A stretch of 64,000 nucleotides of DNA from an uncultured Pseudomonadales bacterium (GCA_937773555.1 CALJVT010000002.1:680501-744500), one strand, 5' to 3'; shown: positions 8,399-18,953, numbered from the stretch's first letter. Numbers and translations: made by a program. The notes: generated from the sequence alone by a model not told the origin.

Positions 8399-10324
8399 AT
8401 GAATATACAACAAGCCAACTATACTATCCCCTCACCTAGGTTTGCTGGCCAAAAGTCCAAATTACAAAGAGGAGGCATGGCAGGAACTACTATATTAACC
8501 AGCCTAGTACTTTCTGCGTGTGGTGGATCTGTTGCTACCAAGGAATTGGGTTTTACTCTGGTTGACGGGGTATACACAGGCACCAGCGATGGAGAAAAAT
8601 TGGCTCAATCTGCTAACACAGCTGACCTTATTGTTAGTGGTTTAGCTGGAATTGATACCATTACTACAGGTACTGGCAACGATGTAGTACGCGCAGGCAT
8701 TGGCGCTGACAACATCAACACAGGTGCAGGCGACGATACCATTGTAGTAGTTGGCACCACTACTACTAATGAATATTCTGCTAGTGACATTGACTCCAGT
8801 TTGACTAAGGTGCTAACTCTGGCGACTTTAAATGGTCAAAGTGCTAGCGAGGCGGCATCTGGCGAAAGCATTAATGCAGGTGAAGGCACGGATACTCTGC
8901 ATCTTTATGGCACACTGGATATGAGTGCAGTGACCTTAACAGGCATCGAAAACATTGCCATGCACTCGGACGTTATTTTTTCTGATCAGCAGATTACGGC
9001 TTCTGTGGTGATTATCGGTGATGGCACGTCAACGTTACGTTTAGTGGCTGCTGACTCAAGCGCAAGTAGCACTAAATTTGACATTTTCAACTTAAATATT
9101 ACGGGTATCAACCAGCTGACTGTTGCTGATAATGTCATTGTTAAAGCACCCAATATGACAGCGCTTACTAACATGGGCCTAACGGTAGTATCAGGGGCTG
9201 GCAAAATTGAAATTGCAGATATTAGTGATGTTACGCAAACGCTGATTTTAGATACCCAAATGACGGTAACTAACACGGCTGGCACGGATATCACAGATAC
9301 CGTGGCTTCGGCCCAGATTAGCATTGGTACTGATAATAACTTTTTACCCGAATTTGTGGCGCGTTCTAGCGCTTATATAGACCCAATTGCCAGCAGTTCA
9401 GAGGTAACTTGGTTAGCAGACTTAACTACTAACCAACTTCAGGCTACGAGTAGTAGTAAAATGGCAGGTTATTTTTTAGATCCCGACCTAGATTCGCTTA
9501 CCTTTACTTTGTCGGGTGCTGATTCAGCCAAGCTTTCCGTGCAATCGGCTGCTGATGGGTCTAGCTGGCTAGTATTAAATGCTAATCAAGAGCTTGTTGC
9601 TGGAACTAGCCTCAACATTGATGTTACTGCTACCGACGCCAAAGGTGGGGTTGTGAACCAGACTTTACAATTTTGGACAGTGAATGAAGGTGATGCAACG
9701 GCACAGGTTCTCACTGGCACAGCGGGTGCAGATATTCTACTGGGTGGCGCCATTGCCGTGATCAGTGGTAGCGACGCAGACACCCTTAATGGCGGTGAGG
9801 GTAATGATCACCTTAACGGTGGCTACGGTGATGACACGCTAAATGGCGGTACAGGCGACGATCTGCTCAAGGGTCGTTTTGGTAATGACAGTTTAACTGG
9901 CGGAGATGGCGTTGACACTTTGTACTATCATATACAAGAGATAGAGGGCAAATTCATTTCGGCTGATGGTAATGACACTATGACCGACTTTACTATTGGT
10001 ACCGACATTATTCAGTTGGAGGAATACCGTGTTTTAGGTAATGAAACTGATACCTTAGCAGAATTTAAAGCTTCATTTGATACTAAGTGGGATGCACAAG
10101 CTTCTATAGATTATAGCCAGATTCAGCTAGTTTTTGGTGATGCCTTAGTCACTGATGGCACGTCAACGGTGACCTTGGTGCTTTACGATAGTCTTGGCGC
10201 TGCAACCAATGTCGATAGCAGCTATGTTTCAAGTACGCCTAATGCCAGCGGTTACTATGAATTTAACGACGCTGATTCGTTGGTATTGGCATTAGGAGGG
10301 GATTCGGCGCTAGATTTCGTATAA
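8399..10324 (+). CDS. RTX-repeat protein with lipobox-like N-terminus and cadherin-like domain
   Basis: The ATG at 8399 is chosen over the GTG at 8375 because 'aaggtg' stands about 6 bases upstream. It encodes 641 residues. Near the N-terminus TSLVLSACGGS resembles a lipoprotein lipobox after a basic region, although the n-region is unusually long. Glycine/aspartate nonapeptide-like repeats occur near residues 85-115 (TGTGNDVV, GAGDDTI) and as a cluster near residues 460-510 (GGEGNDHLNGG, GGTGDDLLKG), where calcium would bind. Between them lies a cadherin-like region containing DPDLDSLTFTLSGAD. The C-terminal part (GNDTMTDFTIGTDIIQL) is typical of RTX proteins exported by type I systems. It probably travels through the TolC-ABC-HlyD system nearby; a lipobox on such a substrate is odd. 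Confidence 0.75.
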   Translation: MNIQQANYTIPSPRFAGQKSKLQRGGMAGTTILTSLVLSACGGSVATKELGFTLVDGVYTGTSDGEKLAQSANTADLIVSGLAGIDTITTGTGNDVVRAGIGADNINTGAGDDTIVVVGTTTTNEYSASDIDSSLTKVLTLATLNGQSASEAASGESINAGEGTDTLHLYGTLDMSAVTLTGIENIAMHSDVIFSDQQITASVVIIGDGTSTLRLVAADSSASSTKFDIFNLNITGINQLTVADNVIVKAPNMTALTNMGLTVVSGAGKIEIADISDVTQTLILDTQMTVTNTAGTDITDTVASAQISIGTDNNFLPEFVARSSAYIDPIASSSEVTWLADLTTNQLQATSSSKMAGYFLDPDLDSLTFTLSGADSAKLSVQSAADGSSWLVLNANQELVAGTSLNIDVTATDAKGGVVNQTLQFWTVNEGDATAQVLTGTAGADILLGGAIAVISGSDADTLNGGEGNDHLNGGYGDDTLNGGTGDDLLKGRFGNDSLTGGDGVDTLYYHIQEIEGKFISADGNDTMTDFTIGTDIIQLEEYRVLGNETDTLAEFKASFDTKWDAQASIDYSQIQLVFGDALVTDGTSTVTLVLYDSLGAATNVDSSYVSSTPNASGYYEFNDADSLVLALGGDSALDFV

Positions 10325-10403
10325 TTGGCACTCGCACTTCAGGGAAGGTTTGTATGATTACATTTAACCCTAGGTAAGGGAAGGAAGGTCTAATAAACTA
10401 TAT

Positions 10404-10430
10404 GGCTAAGCTGCTGTGGGAGGCTTAGCC
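10404..10430 (+). terminator. Hairpin downstream of the RTX gene
   Basis: A perfect 8-base inverted repeat (ggctaagc / gcttagcc) with an 11-base loop lies 80 bases after the RTX stop. It is followed by 'ttatcgcccattttattt', only a weak T-tract, so termination is likely but not certain. The rest of 10325-10529 shows no gene. Confidence 0.45.
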
Positions 10431-10529
10431 TTATCGCCCATTTTATTTCTGTCGGTGTGCAGTGGTAGAGGCGGTGCAAGTAGCGCTATAAGAGGCGACA
10501 CTTTCATCGACATCATTTAAGGAAATATA

Positions 10530-11418
10530 ATGACTATTTTTAACACACACCAATGGCTCCGCTCTATGACTTTAGCGGCCTGTGTTATACCTGCAACCGC
10601 GCAAGCCGCGGTGCTAAGTGATTGGCAGGGTAAGCCAAAAGCGTCGGTAGTGGCCACCATGCTTGATCAGGAGGTGACATGGTCCGAGGTCGAGTTAGCG
10701 TTAGCTAAGGCAAGTGAGGCGGATCGTAAGGCTCTTAATGAAAATAGTGAGGTGTTTGCAGCGTACGTCAAGAAGTTAGCATTGCGTCAATACATTATAA
10801 AGCAGGCTGAAAAGATTAATCTTGACGACTCTAGTGCTGTAGAATTTTCCGTACGACAAGCCTACGACAAGGCTATGATCGACCAGTGGTTAAATCAAGC
10901 CAGTCAACCAGAGTCAGGCTTTCCCAGTGAAGAAGCTATCGATGCAGCGTATCAGAACAATCAAACACAGTTTATTGCCCCAGGTCGAGGTTAATTTATC
11001 GCAGGTGTTTATACAGCACACTGAGGATAAGAATGCTGATGCAGAACGTCTAGCTAGAGTGCTAGAGGCTATTAAAGCTAGCCCGGATGACTTTGCCGAA
11101 CTCAGCAAGGTGCACTCGGATCACGCCGAATCAGCGGTTAATGGAGGTAGTTTAGGTTGGCTACAAATAAACCAGCTTCAACCAGACATACTGAAGGCTA
11201 TCGGTCAATTAAAGGCGGGTAGTATTTCTATGCCTGTGGTAACTGATGCAGGTAGTCATTTTATCTTGGTGAGTGGAATTACCCCGGGAAGCGTTGAACC
11301 GTTAGACGAGGTAAAAGGTAAGATTGTTGAAGCATTGCGGAAAAAATGGCAAGAGGACAAGCAACAGGAGATTATCAGTGAATTATTGATCTTAGTAAAC
11401 ATCAATTTAATTGATTAA
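10530..11418 (+). pseudogene. Secreted parvulin-type peptidyl-prolyl isomerase, interrupted by a frameshift
   Basis: The first frame (10530-10994) encodes a signal peptide (LAACVIPATAQAA) and a SurA/PpiD-like helical N-domain. The +1 frame (to 11418) carries the rotamase domain, with SQVFIQH, FAELSKVHSD and GGSLGWLQ as in parvulins. Joining the frames at about 10975-10985 gives a coherent protein of roughly 295 residues. The break sits in a run of four C, and the shift is what one extra base would produce. The product would fold proteins in the periplasm, here presumably clients of the export island. It could be a true pseudogene or a sequencing error. Confidence 0.75.
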
Positions 11419-11426
11419 TTCGCATG

Positions 11427-12682
11427 TTATTGCTCGGTTAAAGCTATTGAAGCGGTGTGCTTTAGAGGCGTGAGTATATAGTCGATGATGCGAGTCTTCT
11501 TGCCGAGTATGTCTACTTGAGCCACCATGCCGGGCATTATGTTAGGTATTACATCTGACTTAGAGAAAGTCTCTGTGGTGGTCTCCACCCAGACTTCGTA
11601 ATACATTAAGCCTTGATTAGTTTCCGTTATATTTTGTGCAATGTTGACGATTTTACCTTCAATAGACCCAAACTTTGCAAAGTCATAAGCTGCAAAAGAA
11701 ACCCGACAAAGCTGGCCTTGGGTGACATTGCTGATATCAGCGGGTTGAACCTTGGCTAATACTCGATAAGAATCCGTTATCGGCACAACCTCAGCTAACG
11801 TTTCGCCGCCATTAACCACTTCACCTTCAGTGGTCACAAAGATGGCGGAGATAATACCATCACTTGGTGCTTTAACTTCTGCCATTGCCATGCGCTCGAT
11901 CAAGGAGGTGTATTCCGCGCTGGTTTTTGTCATGGTGTTTGTACTGTCGGCTAGGCGCTCTTCCGCTTGCACGCGGTAATCCATCAGCACTTGTGTTTTA
12001 CGGCGTTTAAGGGTGTCTATATCGATGTTAAGGCCTGCTTCTACTAAGGACTTGTTGGTTAATGCTGTTGTGGGCTTCTTGCTGCTGCCTCTGTAAAGCC
12101 AAGTAATTTTATTTTTGGCTCGACACCGGCGTCAACCAGAGGCTTGTATATGCTCAGTTCTTCTAGGGTGAGCAATAGGCTGTCTTGAGCTGAGCTAACA
12201 GCAGTTTGAGCCTGTAATATGGCATTGGACTTACTCGAAATTTCTTGCTCTATGATGTTAAGTTGTTCTTGAATTGACCGTGTTTTTGCGTGAAAAATAG
12301 CCCCTTGTTGTTCTATAAAACGAACAGGCAATTGGCTTGGAAAATTTAACTCCTCACCATAAGCTTCTGCTCTAAAGCGGGTTATTTCGGCCATGGCGTT
12401 GTAAAAAGTAATACGGTTTTGCTTAATAGCTGCTTCGTTGTCTTCTTGCTTTAGCCAAAACAACACTTGGCCTTTTTCCACAGCATCACCAACGCTAGCC
12501 CTAAACTTGTCAATGGATCCTGGGTAGCGGTTTTGCACTACTTGCACTTTACCAGTGGGCTCTACTATGGCTTCGGCGCGAACCACTTGGTCTACTTCGG
12601 TGTTGAAAGACCAGTAAGTAGCTGCGATAAAGAAGGCGCAAATAAGGTAAAAAATGACGTTGGTTAACTTGCCTGATTTCAC
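11427..12682 (-). pseudogene. HlyD-family type I secretion membrane-fusion protein, two frameshifts
   Basis: The N-terminal part (GTG start at 12682, overlapping the ABC stop) has one transmembrane helix (residues 7-23), the lipoyl-like half VQVVQNRYPGSIDKF, and a long coiled-coil hairpin. The second half (11427 to about 12050) has MAEVKAPSDGIISAI and the C-terminal VEVW-type strand characteristic of the family. Between them two +1 shifts are needed: near 12100 (KIKLLALQRQQQEAHN becomes readable) and near 12050 (to SLVEAGLNIDIDTLKRR). The repaired protein is about 418 residues, normal for HlyD/LapC. It bridges the inner-membrane ABC exporter and the TolC channel. It stops 8 bases from the convergent isomerase gene. 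Confidence 0.8.
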
Positions 12683-14398
12683 GATGGGGTTCCAGTTTTT
12701 GCGGTCTTTAGCACTTCTTCTTTTGGCCCATCTGCAACGATGCGACCACTGTCTATAACAATCACACGATCAACAAGGGCGAGCAAGGTGCCGCGATGGG
12801 TGATAATAATTACGGTTTTGTGTTCAAAGAGAAGTTTCAATCGCACCATTAACTGTTGTTCAGTACCAGAGTCCATTGCGCTGGTCGGCTCATCCAAAAT
12901 GATTACAGAAGGGTTGCTGATCAATGAGCGGGCAATACACATAGCCTGGCGTTGACCACCAGACAGCTGTTGACCTCGCTCTGTGAGGACAGTTTCATAG
13001 CCATCGGGTAGCTGCCCAATAAACTCATCGATGCCTGCCTGTTTGGCGGCTTCGATGACTTCTTCGTCAGTGGCGTCTGGTTTGCCCAACAATAGGTTCT
13101 CTTTTACAGAGCCAGAAAATAACATGGGTGTCTGCAACACCACGCCCACGCCACGTCGCAAGTCTTCTGGGTGTATGTGGCCTACTTCTGTTTGGTCTAT
13201 CTGTACACTGCCCTCATTAGGCTCGTAAATTCCAGCCAGCAGACGCAATAAATGACGTTTTACCGGATCCAATTTTGCCTAAAATAGCGACCTTTTCACC
13301 CGCTTTAATTTCCAAATTGAGTTGCTTAAGGGTGTCTTCTTTTTGACCCGGGTAACGGAAGCTAGCGTGGCTAAAACGGATGTCACCTACAATTTCTTCG
13401 CGTCTAATTTGGCCCACACGGGAGGCCTCCAATACGGGTTCAGACATGAGTTCGTTAAGGTTCTTGTAGGCGTTTACAGATTGGTTAAACCGGCCTAGAA
13501 GGTTGGTTAGCTGCCCAAGGGGTGCCAATGTTCGGCCTGATAAAATTACACAAGCAATCAAGGATCCCATACTTAAGTCGCCACTGCTGATGAGGATTAC
13601 ACCATAAACAACAATACCTACTTGGGAAGCTTGTTGGCCAAACTGTGAAAAGTTAGTGGTGAGCTGAGTCCAGAAGCGTGACTTAGCAGTGACCACGCCT
13701 TGACGACCGACACTATCCATCCAACGGTTACGCAATAAACGCACACCAGACAGGGTTTTGATAGTTTCTAGGCTGTTAAGCACCTCTACTAATACAGCTT
13801 GTTTAGACTGACCATCTTGCATAGCGTTAAAAGTAAGGCGCTTAATAATAGGTTGGACTAAAAGGCCCACCAATAATACAGCGATGACAATAACGCCAGG
13901 AATTGCGGCGATAGGCCCACCAATGCTGTAGAGCACAAAAATAAATAAAAATACAAACGGTAAGTCAGCAAATACCACAAAAGAAGCAGAGGCTAAAAAG
14001 TCCTTAAGGCTGTCAAAATCCTTTACAGTATTAGCCATGGCCCCCGTCGCTTTTTGACCAGCTACGTTATCATTTTGAGCCAAGCGATCAAAAAGGTTGT
14101 CGGCTACGTCAAAGTCGATATTAATACCAGCTTGGTCAGTAAATACGCCGCGCATCACCTTCATAATGAAGTCAAAGCTCATGACAATGCAAACACCAAT
14201 GGTGAGAGCCAAGAGTGATTCCATAGCGTCGTTAGGGATAACCCTGTCGTAAACTGTCATTATGTAAAACGCACTCACAAGGGCGAACAGGTTAATAAAT
14301 ACAGAGGCTAATATTACCTGCATGTAAAGGCGTTTACTGCGGATTACGGGCCCAAAAAACCAATGCTGCGAAGCCGACTTGTGATAAGGTTTATTCAT
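12679..14398 (-). pseudogene. Type I secretion ABC transporter (LapB-like, no C39-like domain), one frameshift
   Basis: The first frame (14398-13217) encodes an exporter membrane domain that starts immediately with HWFFGPVIRSKR and YDRVIPNDAMESL, then the Walker A region GKIGSGKTS. The +1 frame (13272-12679) continues with LLRLLAGIYEPNEGS, signature LSGGQRQAM and Walker B VIILDEPTSAMD. The break is at about 13256-13262 in a T-run; removing one T restores Walker A-LLRLLAG. Total about 572 residues. Relatives such as LapB carry about 130 more residues (an inactive C39-like domain) in front, absent here. TolC and ABC genes overlap by ATGA and ABC and HlyD by GTGA, so the three form one operon. 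It would energise export of RTX substrates. Confidence 0.85.
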
Positions 14399-15672
14399 GG
14401 TAATTGATTATAGCTTACGTTGAATTGTTGAATGATTTGTTCGCTAAGTAATACATGGTCAAGTGTTAGCTGTTCCATGTCCGAAGCGATGCCAATAAGG
14501 TTTATTTCAGCACTAGCAATTTGAGTATACATGTTAGCAAGACTGGCGTGGTCATTAGCTGTTTTCCCTAAAGAAAGCTTCATATTTTTTAACTGTAAAA
14601 CTAAGTTATTGTGCTTCTTAGTACCCTCTTGTTCGCGCAATTCTAGGTCTTCTATTTGGCGCTCACTAGTTTTCAAATCTAAGTTTTTTTGCTGAATTAC
14701 TTTTGCTAATGCTTGCTGCTCGGCACTGATAGCATGAGTGATGCTGGCCATTTTTGCAGAACGATAGCCGCTGTCAAAAGCAGGGAAAGTTAAACGGAAT
14801 TCCCCAGCAACACGATAGTTCCCTAAACTTCTAGTGACATCATATAATGTGGTGTTAACGTCTATAATTAATTTTGGTTTTTTTTGTGCATCAATGCTAT
14901 TGCGCTGGTAGCGCAATGAGGTTTGTAAATCTTGGCTTATTGCACTGGTGCGCAAAGCTTGTTCTGGAACATAAGATACTCTACTCAGTTGTGGTTCTAT
15001 GGAGTGCCAATCGTTTACTAAGTCGGCAACAGTTAGGCCATAGTCAGAGTTAACCATGTGTTCAATTTCATCCATTTTGTTAAACAATTGAACGATTTGA
15101 GTCTCTAGGTCAATTTGGCTAAGTTGGGTGCGGCGAATGTCTGTTATGGTGCCAAGGCCAGCCTCAAAACGCTTTACCAAGTCCTTTTTTACTAAAGCTA
15201 TATTAGCTTGAGCTGTGTCAATAATAACCACGGTTGTCTTAGCTTTTTGGTGCTGAAGAACAAGGCTAAATAAAGCATGGGTTTGTTGCTCAAATGCGTT
15301 GGCAAAAGCTAGCCTAGCTCGGGTTTGCAGCGTACGTTCTGCGTCAATCAACGAATCAGATTCGCCAAAGTCATACAGTGTATGACTAGCGCTAAAGACC
15401 AGATCTAAATAAGGGTCGTAGGTCGCTACGCGAGAGAAAGAACTGTCAAAATGCTCGGCAATGGGCAGATGTGCAGAGCTCTTGATATCGAAATCAAAAC
15501 CTTGCTCGGCTTCAAGTTCTAATATTTTCCATTTTTGTTTCTCTATAGAGCTGTTTTGTACCCGCAAATTTGGGTGATCAAGCACCGCAGCTACCCAGTC
15601 TGCTGATGCTTGAGCAGCAGAACTGGCCACTGCCATCGATATGATGGCTGTTAATATAAGTGGACGATGCAT
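14395..15672 (-). CDS. TolC-family outer-membrane efflux protein of a type I secretion system
   Basis: The 425-residue protein has a signal peptide (LTAIISMAVASSAAQASA) and two halves with the alternating long-helix and short-strand pattern of outer-membrane efflux proteins. Diagnostic phrases are YDPYLDLVFSASHTLYDFGESDSL in the first half and FRLTFPAFDSGYRS in the second. It would form the trimeric channel-tunnel contacted by the downstream HlyD protein. It is the first gene of the operon and intact, unlike its two partners. The stop overlaps the ABC start by four bases (ATGA). A low-similarity member; the family call is firm, the substrate is inferred from context. Confidence 0.8.
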   Translation of the reverse strand: MHRPLILTAIISMAVASSAAQASADWVAAVLDHPNLRVQNSSIEKQKWKILELEAEQGFDFDIKSSAHLPIAEHFDSSFSRVATYDPYLDLVFSASHTLYDFGESDSLIDAERTLQTRARLAFANAFEQQTHALFSLVLQHQKAKTTVVIIDTAQANIALVKKDLVKRFEAGLGTITDIRRTQLSQIDLETQIVQLFNKMDEIEHMVNSDYGLTVADLVNDWHSIEPQLSRVSYVPEQALRTSAISQDLQTSLRYQRNSIDAQKKPKLIIDVNTTLYDVTRSLGNYRVAGEFRLTFPAFDSGYRSAKMASITHAISAEQQALAKVIQQKNLDLKTSERQIEDLELREQEGTKKHNNLVLQLKNMKLSLGKTANDHASLANMYTQIASAEINLIGIASDMEQLTLDHVLLSEQIIQQFNVSYNQLP

Positions 15673-15717
15673 AGTATTCCTTGGCTATTAACGCTCACGC
15701 TATTATCAGCAGCGAGA

Positions 15718-15727
15718 ACAATATTGT
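15718..15727. promoter_or_regulatory. Perfect palindrome ACAATATTGT upstream of the type I secretion operon
   Basis: A 10-base perfect palindrome lies 46 bases upstream of the tolC-like start, in the only plausible promoter region for that operon. It could be an operator; no regulator is encoded nearby, so the assignment is tentative. The rest of 15673-15904 holds no gene I can see. Confidence 0.3.
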
Positions 15728-15904
15728 ACGCTTTGGCCTAGTCACAGTCTTAACAGTTTAACACGTATATATTTTCGCTGTAGAAAATAGTGTTTGGGTC
15801 GTATCGCTAATGACCACGGCTATTCTTGTGTTTACATATGTCTAAGCCTAGCGAGCGGGGCTACTTTTTTGAAGCTCGAGATATGTTTCTTACTATGAAT
15901 CGTG

Positions 15905-18733
15905 TTACTTCGCTAGCAAGGGCCCTAAGAAGCGCCCAGTATGGGACGCTGGATTTGCTGCTACCTGTTCTGGGGTTCCAGTGGCAATGATCTGGCCGCC
16001 TTTATTACCCCCTTCTGGTCCTAAATCTACAACCCAGTCTGCAGTTTTAATAACATCTAGGTTGTGCTCAATCACGACCACAGTATTACCATGGTCGCGT
16101 AGCCGATGCAGGACCACCAATAGTTGCTGAATGTCAGCAAAATGAAGGCCGGTCGTGGGTTCGTCCAAAATATATAAGGTTTGGCCCGTATCACGCTTAG
16201 ATAGCTCCCGTGAAAGCTTCACCCGCTGGGCTTCACCACCGGAAAGAGTAGTGGCATTTTGACCTAGGCAAATGTAACTTAGACCCACATCCATTAGGGT
16301 TTTTAAACGCCTATGGATCATAGGTACGGCGGCAAAAAAATCTACTGCAGTTTCTACAGTCATGCCAAGTACTTCAGTAATGTTTTTGCCTTTGTACTGT
16401 ACTTCTAATGTTTCGCGGTTGTAGCGCTTGCCCTTACACACGTCACAGGGTACGTAAACGTCTGGCAAGAAATGCATTTCAACTTTAATGACACCATCGC
16501 CCTGACACGCTTCACAACGACCACCTTTAACGTTAAAACTGAATCGGCCAGGCTTGTAGCCACGAGAGCGAGACTCTTGAGTACCCGCAAAAAGTTCTCT
16601 AATAGGGGTAAAAATGCCAGTGTAAGTGGCAGGGTTAGAGCGTGGTGTGCGGCCAATGGGGCTTTGGTCTATGTCTACCACCTTGTCCATTAGGTTAAGG
16701 CCTTGCACCTGCGTGTGAGGGGCGGCTACCAATGTAGTGGCCTTATTTAACAAGGTTGCTGCTAAAGGATAAAGTGTGGCATTGATTAAAGTTGACTTAC
16801 CGGAGCCAGAAACGCCAGTGACACAGGTCATTAAGCCTAAAGGAATGGCAAGGTCTACACTTTGTAAGTTATTGCCTGTCGCACCTAACAGCTTTAGCCA
16901 TTGGCCTTTTGGTGGTTTGTTGCGTTTGTCTGGCAAAGGAATGCTTTTAACGCCACTTAAATATTGCCCAGTAAGAGAGTCAGGGTTAGCCATCACCTCT
17001 TCTGGCGTGCCTTGGGCCACTATCTGGCCGCCATGAACACCTGCGCCAGGGCCAATATCGATCACATGGTCTGCAAGGCGCACGGCTTCTTCGTCATGCT
17101 CTACTACAATAACTGTGTTGCCAAGGTCTCGCAGGTGAACAAGGGTTTTTAACAGGCGTTCATTGTCTCGCTGGTGTAAGCCAATAGAAGGCTCATCAAG
17201 GATATACATCACACCTACTAAGCCAGCACCAATTTGGCTTGCAAGGCGTATGCGCTGGGCTTCCCCACCAGAAAGAGTGTCGGCATTGCGGTCTAGCGTT
17301 AGGTAATCTAGGCCCACGTTCACCAAGAAGTCTAGGCGCAAGCGAATTTCTTTAAGAATTTTATCTGCAATCTGGCCTTGTTTGCCTGACAGCTGCAGGT
17401 TGCCAAAATAGTCTGAACAGGCGCCTACTGCTTTACTGGTAATTTGGGGCAGGTTTAGGCCATCAATGAACACGTGACGCGCTTCTACTCGCAAACGGCT
17501 GCCGTCGCAGCTGGGGCAGGGTTGCATGTTAAGGTATTTGCCAAGGTCTTCGCGAACCATGTTAGATTCGGTCTCTCGGTAACGCCTTTGCATGTTATTA
17601 ATGATGCCTTCAAAGGGATGATTGCGGGTTATTTTGTCACCACGGTCGTTAATATAATTAAACTCAACGGGCACTTTACCAGTGCCATAAAGGATAAGTT
17701 TTTGAACATCAGCTCCCAGTTCTTGCCAAGCGGTGTCCATGCTAAAACCGTAATGGTTAGCCATAGCGCTCAGCAGACCATAGTAATAAATAGACCTGCG
17801 ATCCCAGCCTCTAACGGCGCCTTCAGATAAACTGTTAGCGGGCTGTTGTACCACTTTTCCGGCATCAAAAAACTGGCGAATACCTAGGCCATCGCAGCTT
17901 TGGCACGCACCAGAGGGGCTGTTAAAACTAAATAAACGGGGTTCTAATTCTGCTATAGAATGGCCACAGGTAGGGCAGGCAAAACGTGATGAAAAGATCA
18001 TCTCTGGTGCTGCTGGATCATCCATCGAGGCAACTTTAGCAATGCCATCTGTTAGGTTTAAAGCTGTTTCAAAAGACTCTGCTAAGCGCAGCTGCAAGCC
18101 AGGCTTTACTTTAAAGCGGTCTATAACCACCTCTATGGTATGTTTTTTATTCTTTTCTAAGTCGGGTGCATCATCCAAGTCACACAGGGTGCCGTCTATG
18201 CGAGCACGTATGTAGCCTTGGCTGCGCAGCTCATCTAGGGTATGTAAGTGCTCACCTTTACGGTTCTGTACTACTGGCGCAAGGAGCATTAAGCGCTGCT
18301 CAGCTTCTTGAGCCAATACCTGATCCACCATTTGGCTTACAGTTTGAGCAGCAAGCGGAAGGTCATGATCTGGGCAACGTGGTTCGCCAGCACGGGCAAA
18401 TAGCAGCCGCAAGTAATCGTAGATTTCAGTAATGGTGCCCACGGTAGAGCGTGGGTTGTGCGACGTGGACTTTTGTTCAATTGAAATAGCAGGAGAAAGG
18501 CCTTCAATGTGATCAATGTCGGGCTTTTCCATGATCGATAAGAACTGCCTAGCGTAGGTGGACAGAGACTCCACATAGCGCCTTTGTCCTTCTGCATAAA
18601 GGGTGTCGAATGCCAACGAAGATTTACCAGAACCAGAAAGCCCAGTAATGACCACTAGCTTGTCGCGTGGGATATCAATGTCTATATTCTTTAAATTGTG
18701 GGTGCGCGCGCCGCGTACTATTATCGTGTCCAT
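15905..18733 (-). CDS. uvrA: Excinuclease ABC subunit A
   Basis: UvrA is the damage-recognition ATPase of nucleotide excision repair and loads UvrB at lesions. The 942 residues match the usual length. Two ABC modules are visible: Walker [10 protein letters not shown] at residues 31-39 and GVSGSGKST in the second half, with LSGGEAQRI and LSGGEAQRV signatures. Zinc-finger cysteines appear in CPTCGHS with CQSCDGLG and in CEACQGDG with CDVCKGKRY. The gene diverges from ssb, a conserved arrangement in gammaproteobacteria. I see no consensus LexA box, but a perfect inverted repeat lies between the two genes. Confidence 0.98.
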   Translation of the reverse strand: MDTIIVRGARTHNLKNIDIDIPRDKLVVITGLSGSGKSSLAFDTLYAEGQRRYVESLSTYARQFLSIMEKPDIDHIEGLSPAISIEQKSTSHNPRSTVGTITEIYDYLRLLFARAGEPRCPDHDLPLAAQTVSQMVDQVLAQEAEQRLMLLAPVVQNRKGEHLHTLDELRSQGYIRARIDGTLCDLDDAPDLEKNKKHTIEVVIDRFKVKPGLQLRLAESFETALNLTDGIAKVASMDDPAAPEMIFSSRFACPTCGHSIAELEPRLFSFNSPSGACQSCDGLGIRQFFDAGKVVQQPANSLSEGAVRGWDRRSIYYYGLLSAMANHYGFSMDTAWQELGADVQKLILYGTGKVPVEFNYINDRGDKITRNHPFEGIINNMQRRYRETESNMVREDLGKYLNMQPCPSCDGSRLRVEARHVFIDGLNLPQITSKAVGACSDYFGNLQLSGKQGQIADKILKEIRLRLDFLVNVGLDYLTLDRNADTLSGGEAQRIRLASQIGAGLVGVMYILDEPSIGLHQRDNERLLKTLVHLRDLGNTVIVVEHDEEAVRLADHVIDIGPGAGVHGGQIVAQGTPEEVMANPDSLTGQYLSGVKSIPLPDKRNKPPKGQWLKLLGATGNNLQSVDLAIPLGLMTCVTGVSGSGKSTLINATLYPLAATLLNKATTLVAAPHTQVQGLNLMDKVVDIDQSPIGRTPRSNPATYTGIFTPIRELFAGTQESRSRGYKPGRFSFNVKGGRCEACQGDGVIKVEMHFLPDVYVPCDVCKGKRYNRETLEVQYKGKNITEVLGMTVETAVDFFAAVPMIHRRLKTLMDVGLSYICLGQNATTLSGGEAQRVKLSRELSKRDTGQTLYILDEPTTGLHFADIQQLLVVLHRLRDHGNTVVVIEHNLDVIKTADWVVDLGPEGGNKGGQIIATGTPEQVAANPASHTGRFLGPLLAK

Positions 18734-18802
18734 GAATAAATCCGCTAAGGGCCAAACCGACCATTATAGGCATAACCTCAGCCCTATAACAGCATTTAAA
18801 GA

Positions 18803-18818
18803 TGGTCTGGACAGACCA
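18803..18818. promoter_or_regulatory. Inverted repeat in the uvrA-ssb divergent promoter region
   Basis: TGGTCTG and CAGACCA face each other across two bases, a perfect 7-base-arm palindrome 70 bases from uvrA and 136 from ssb. It overlaps CTG-N9-CAG, one base short of the classic CTG-N10-CAG LexA spacing. It may be an operator for a damage-responsive or other repressor. Confidence 0.4.
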
Positions 18819-18953
18819 CAGTAAAATAAGCGGTTTAGGCTTTGAATAATAGCTACATAAGGCCTATAATTTTCACCCAATTTGAATTAATTGGACACTT
18901 TCTAGTGTGCTAACACATACAGCAACTCAATACTCATACATCAGGAGAAGATC

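Noticed and set aside
1-15672. Recent insertion by transposon or prophage
   Set aside because: No transposase, integrase, att-like direct repeats or tRNA at the visible border with uvrA; the left border lies outside the window.
18734-18953. LexA box upstream of uvrA/ssb
   Set aside because: Only CTG-N9-CAG is present, one base short of the consensus spacing; kept as a generic palindrome.
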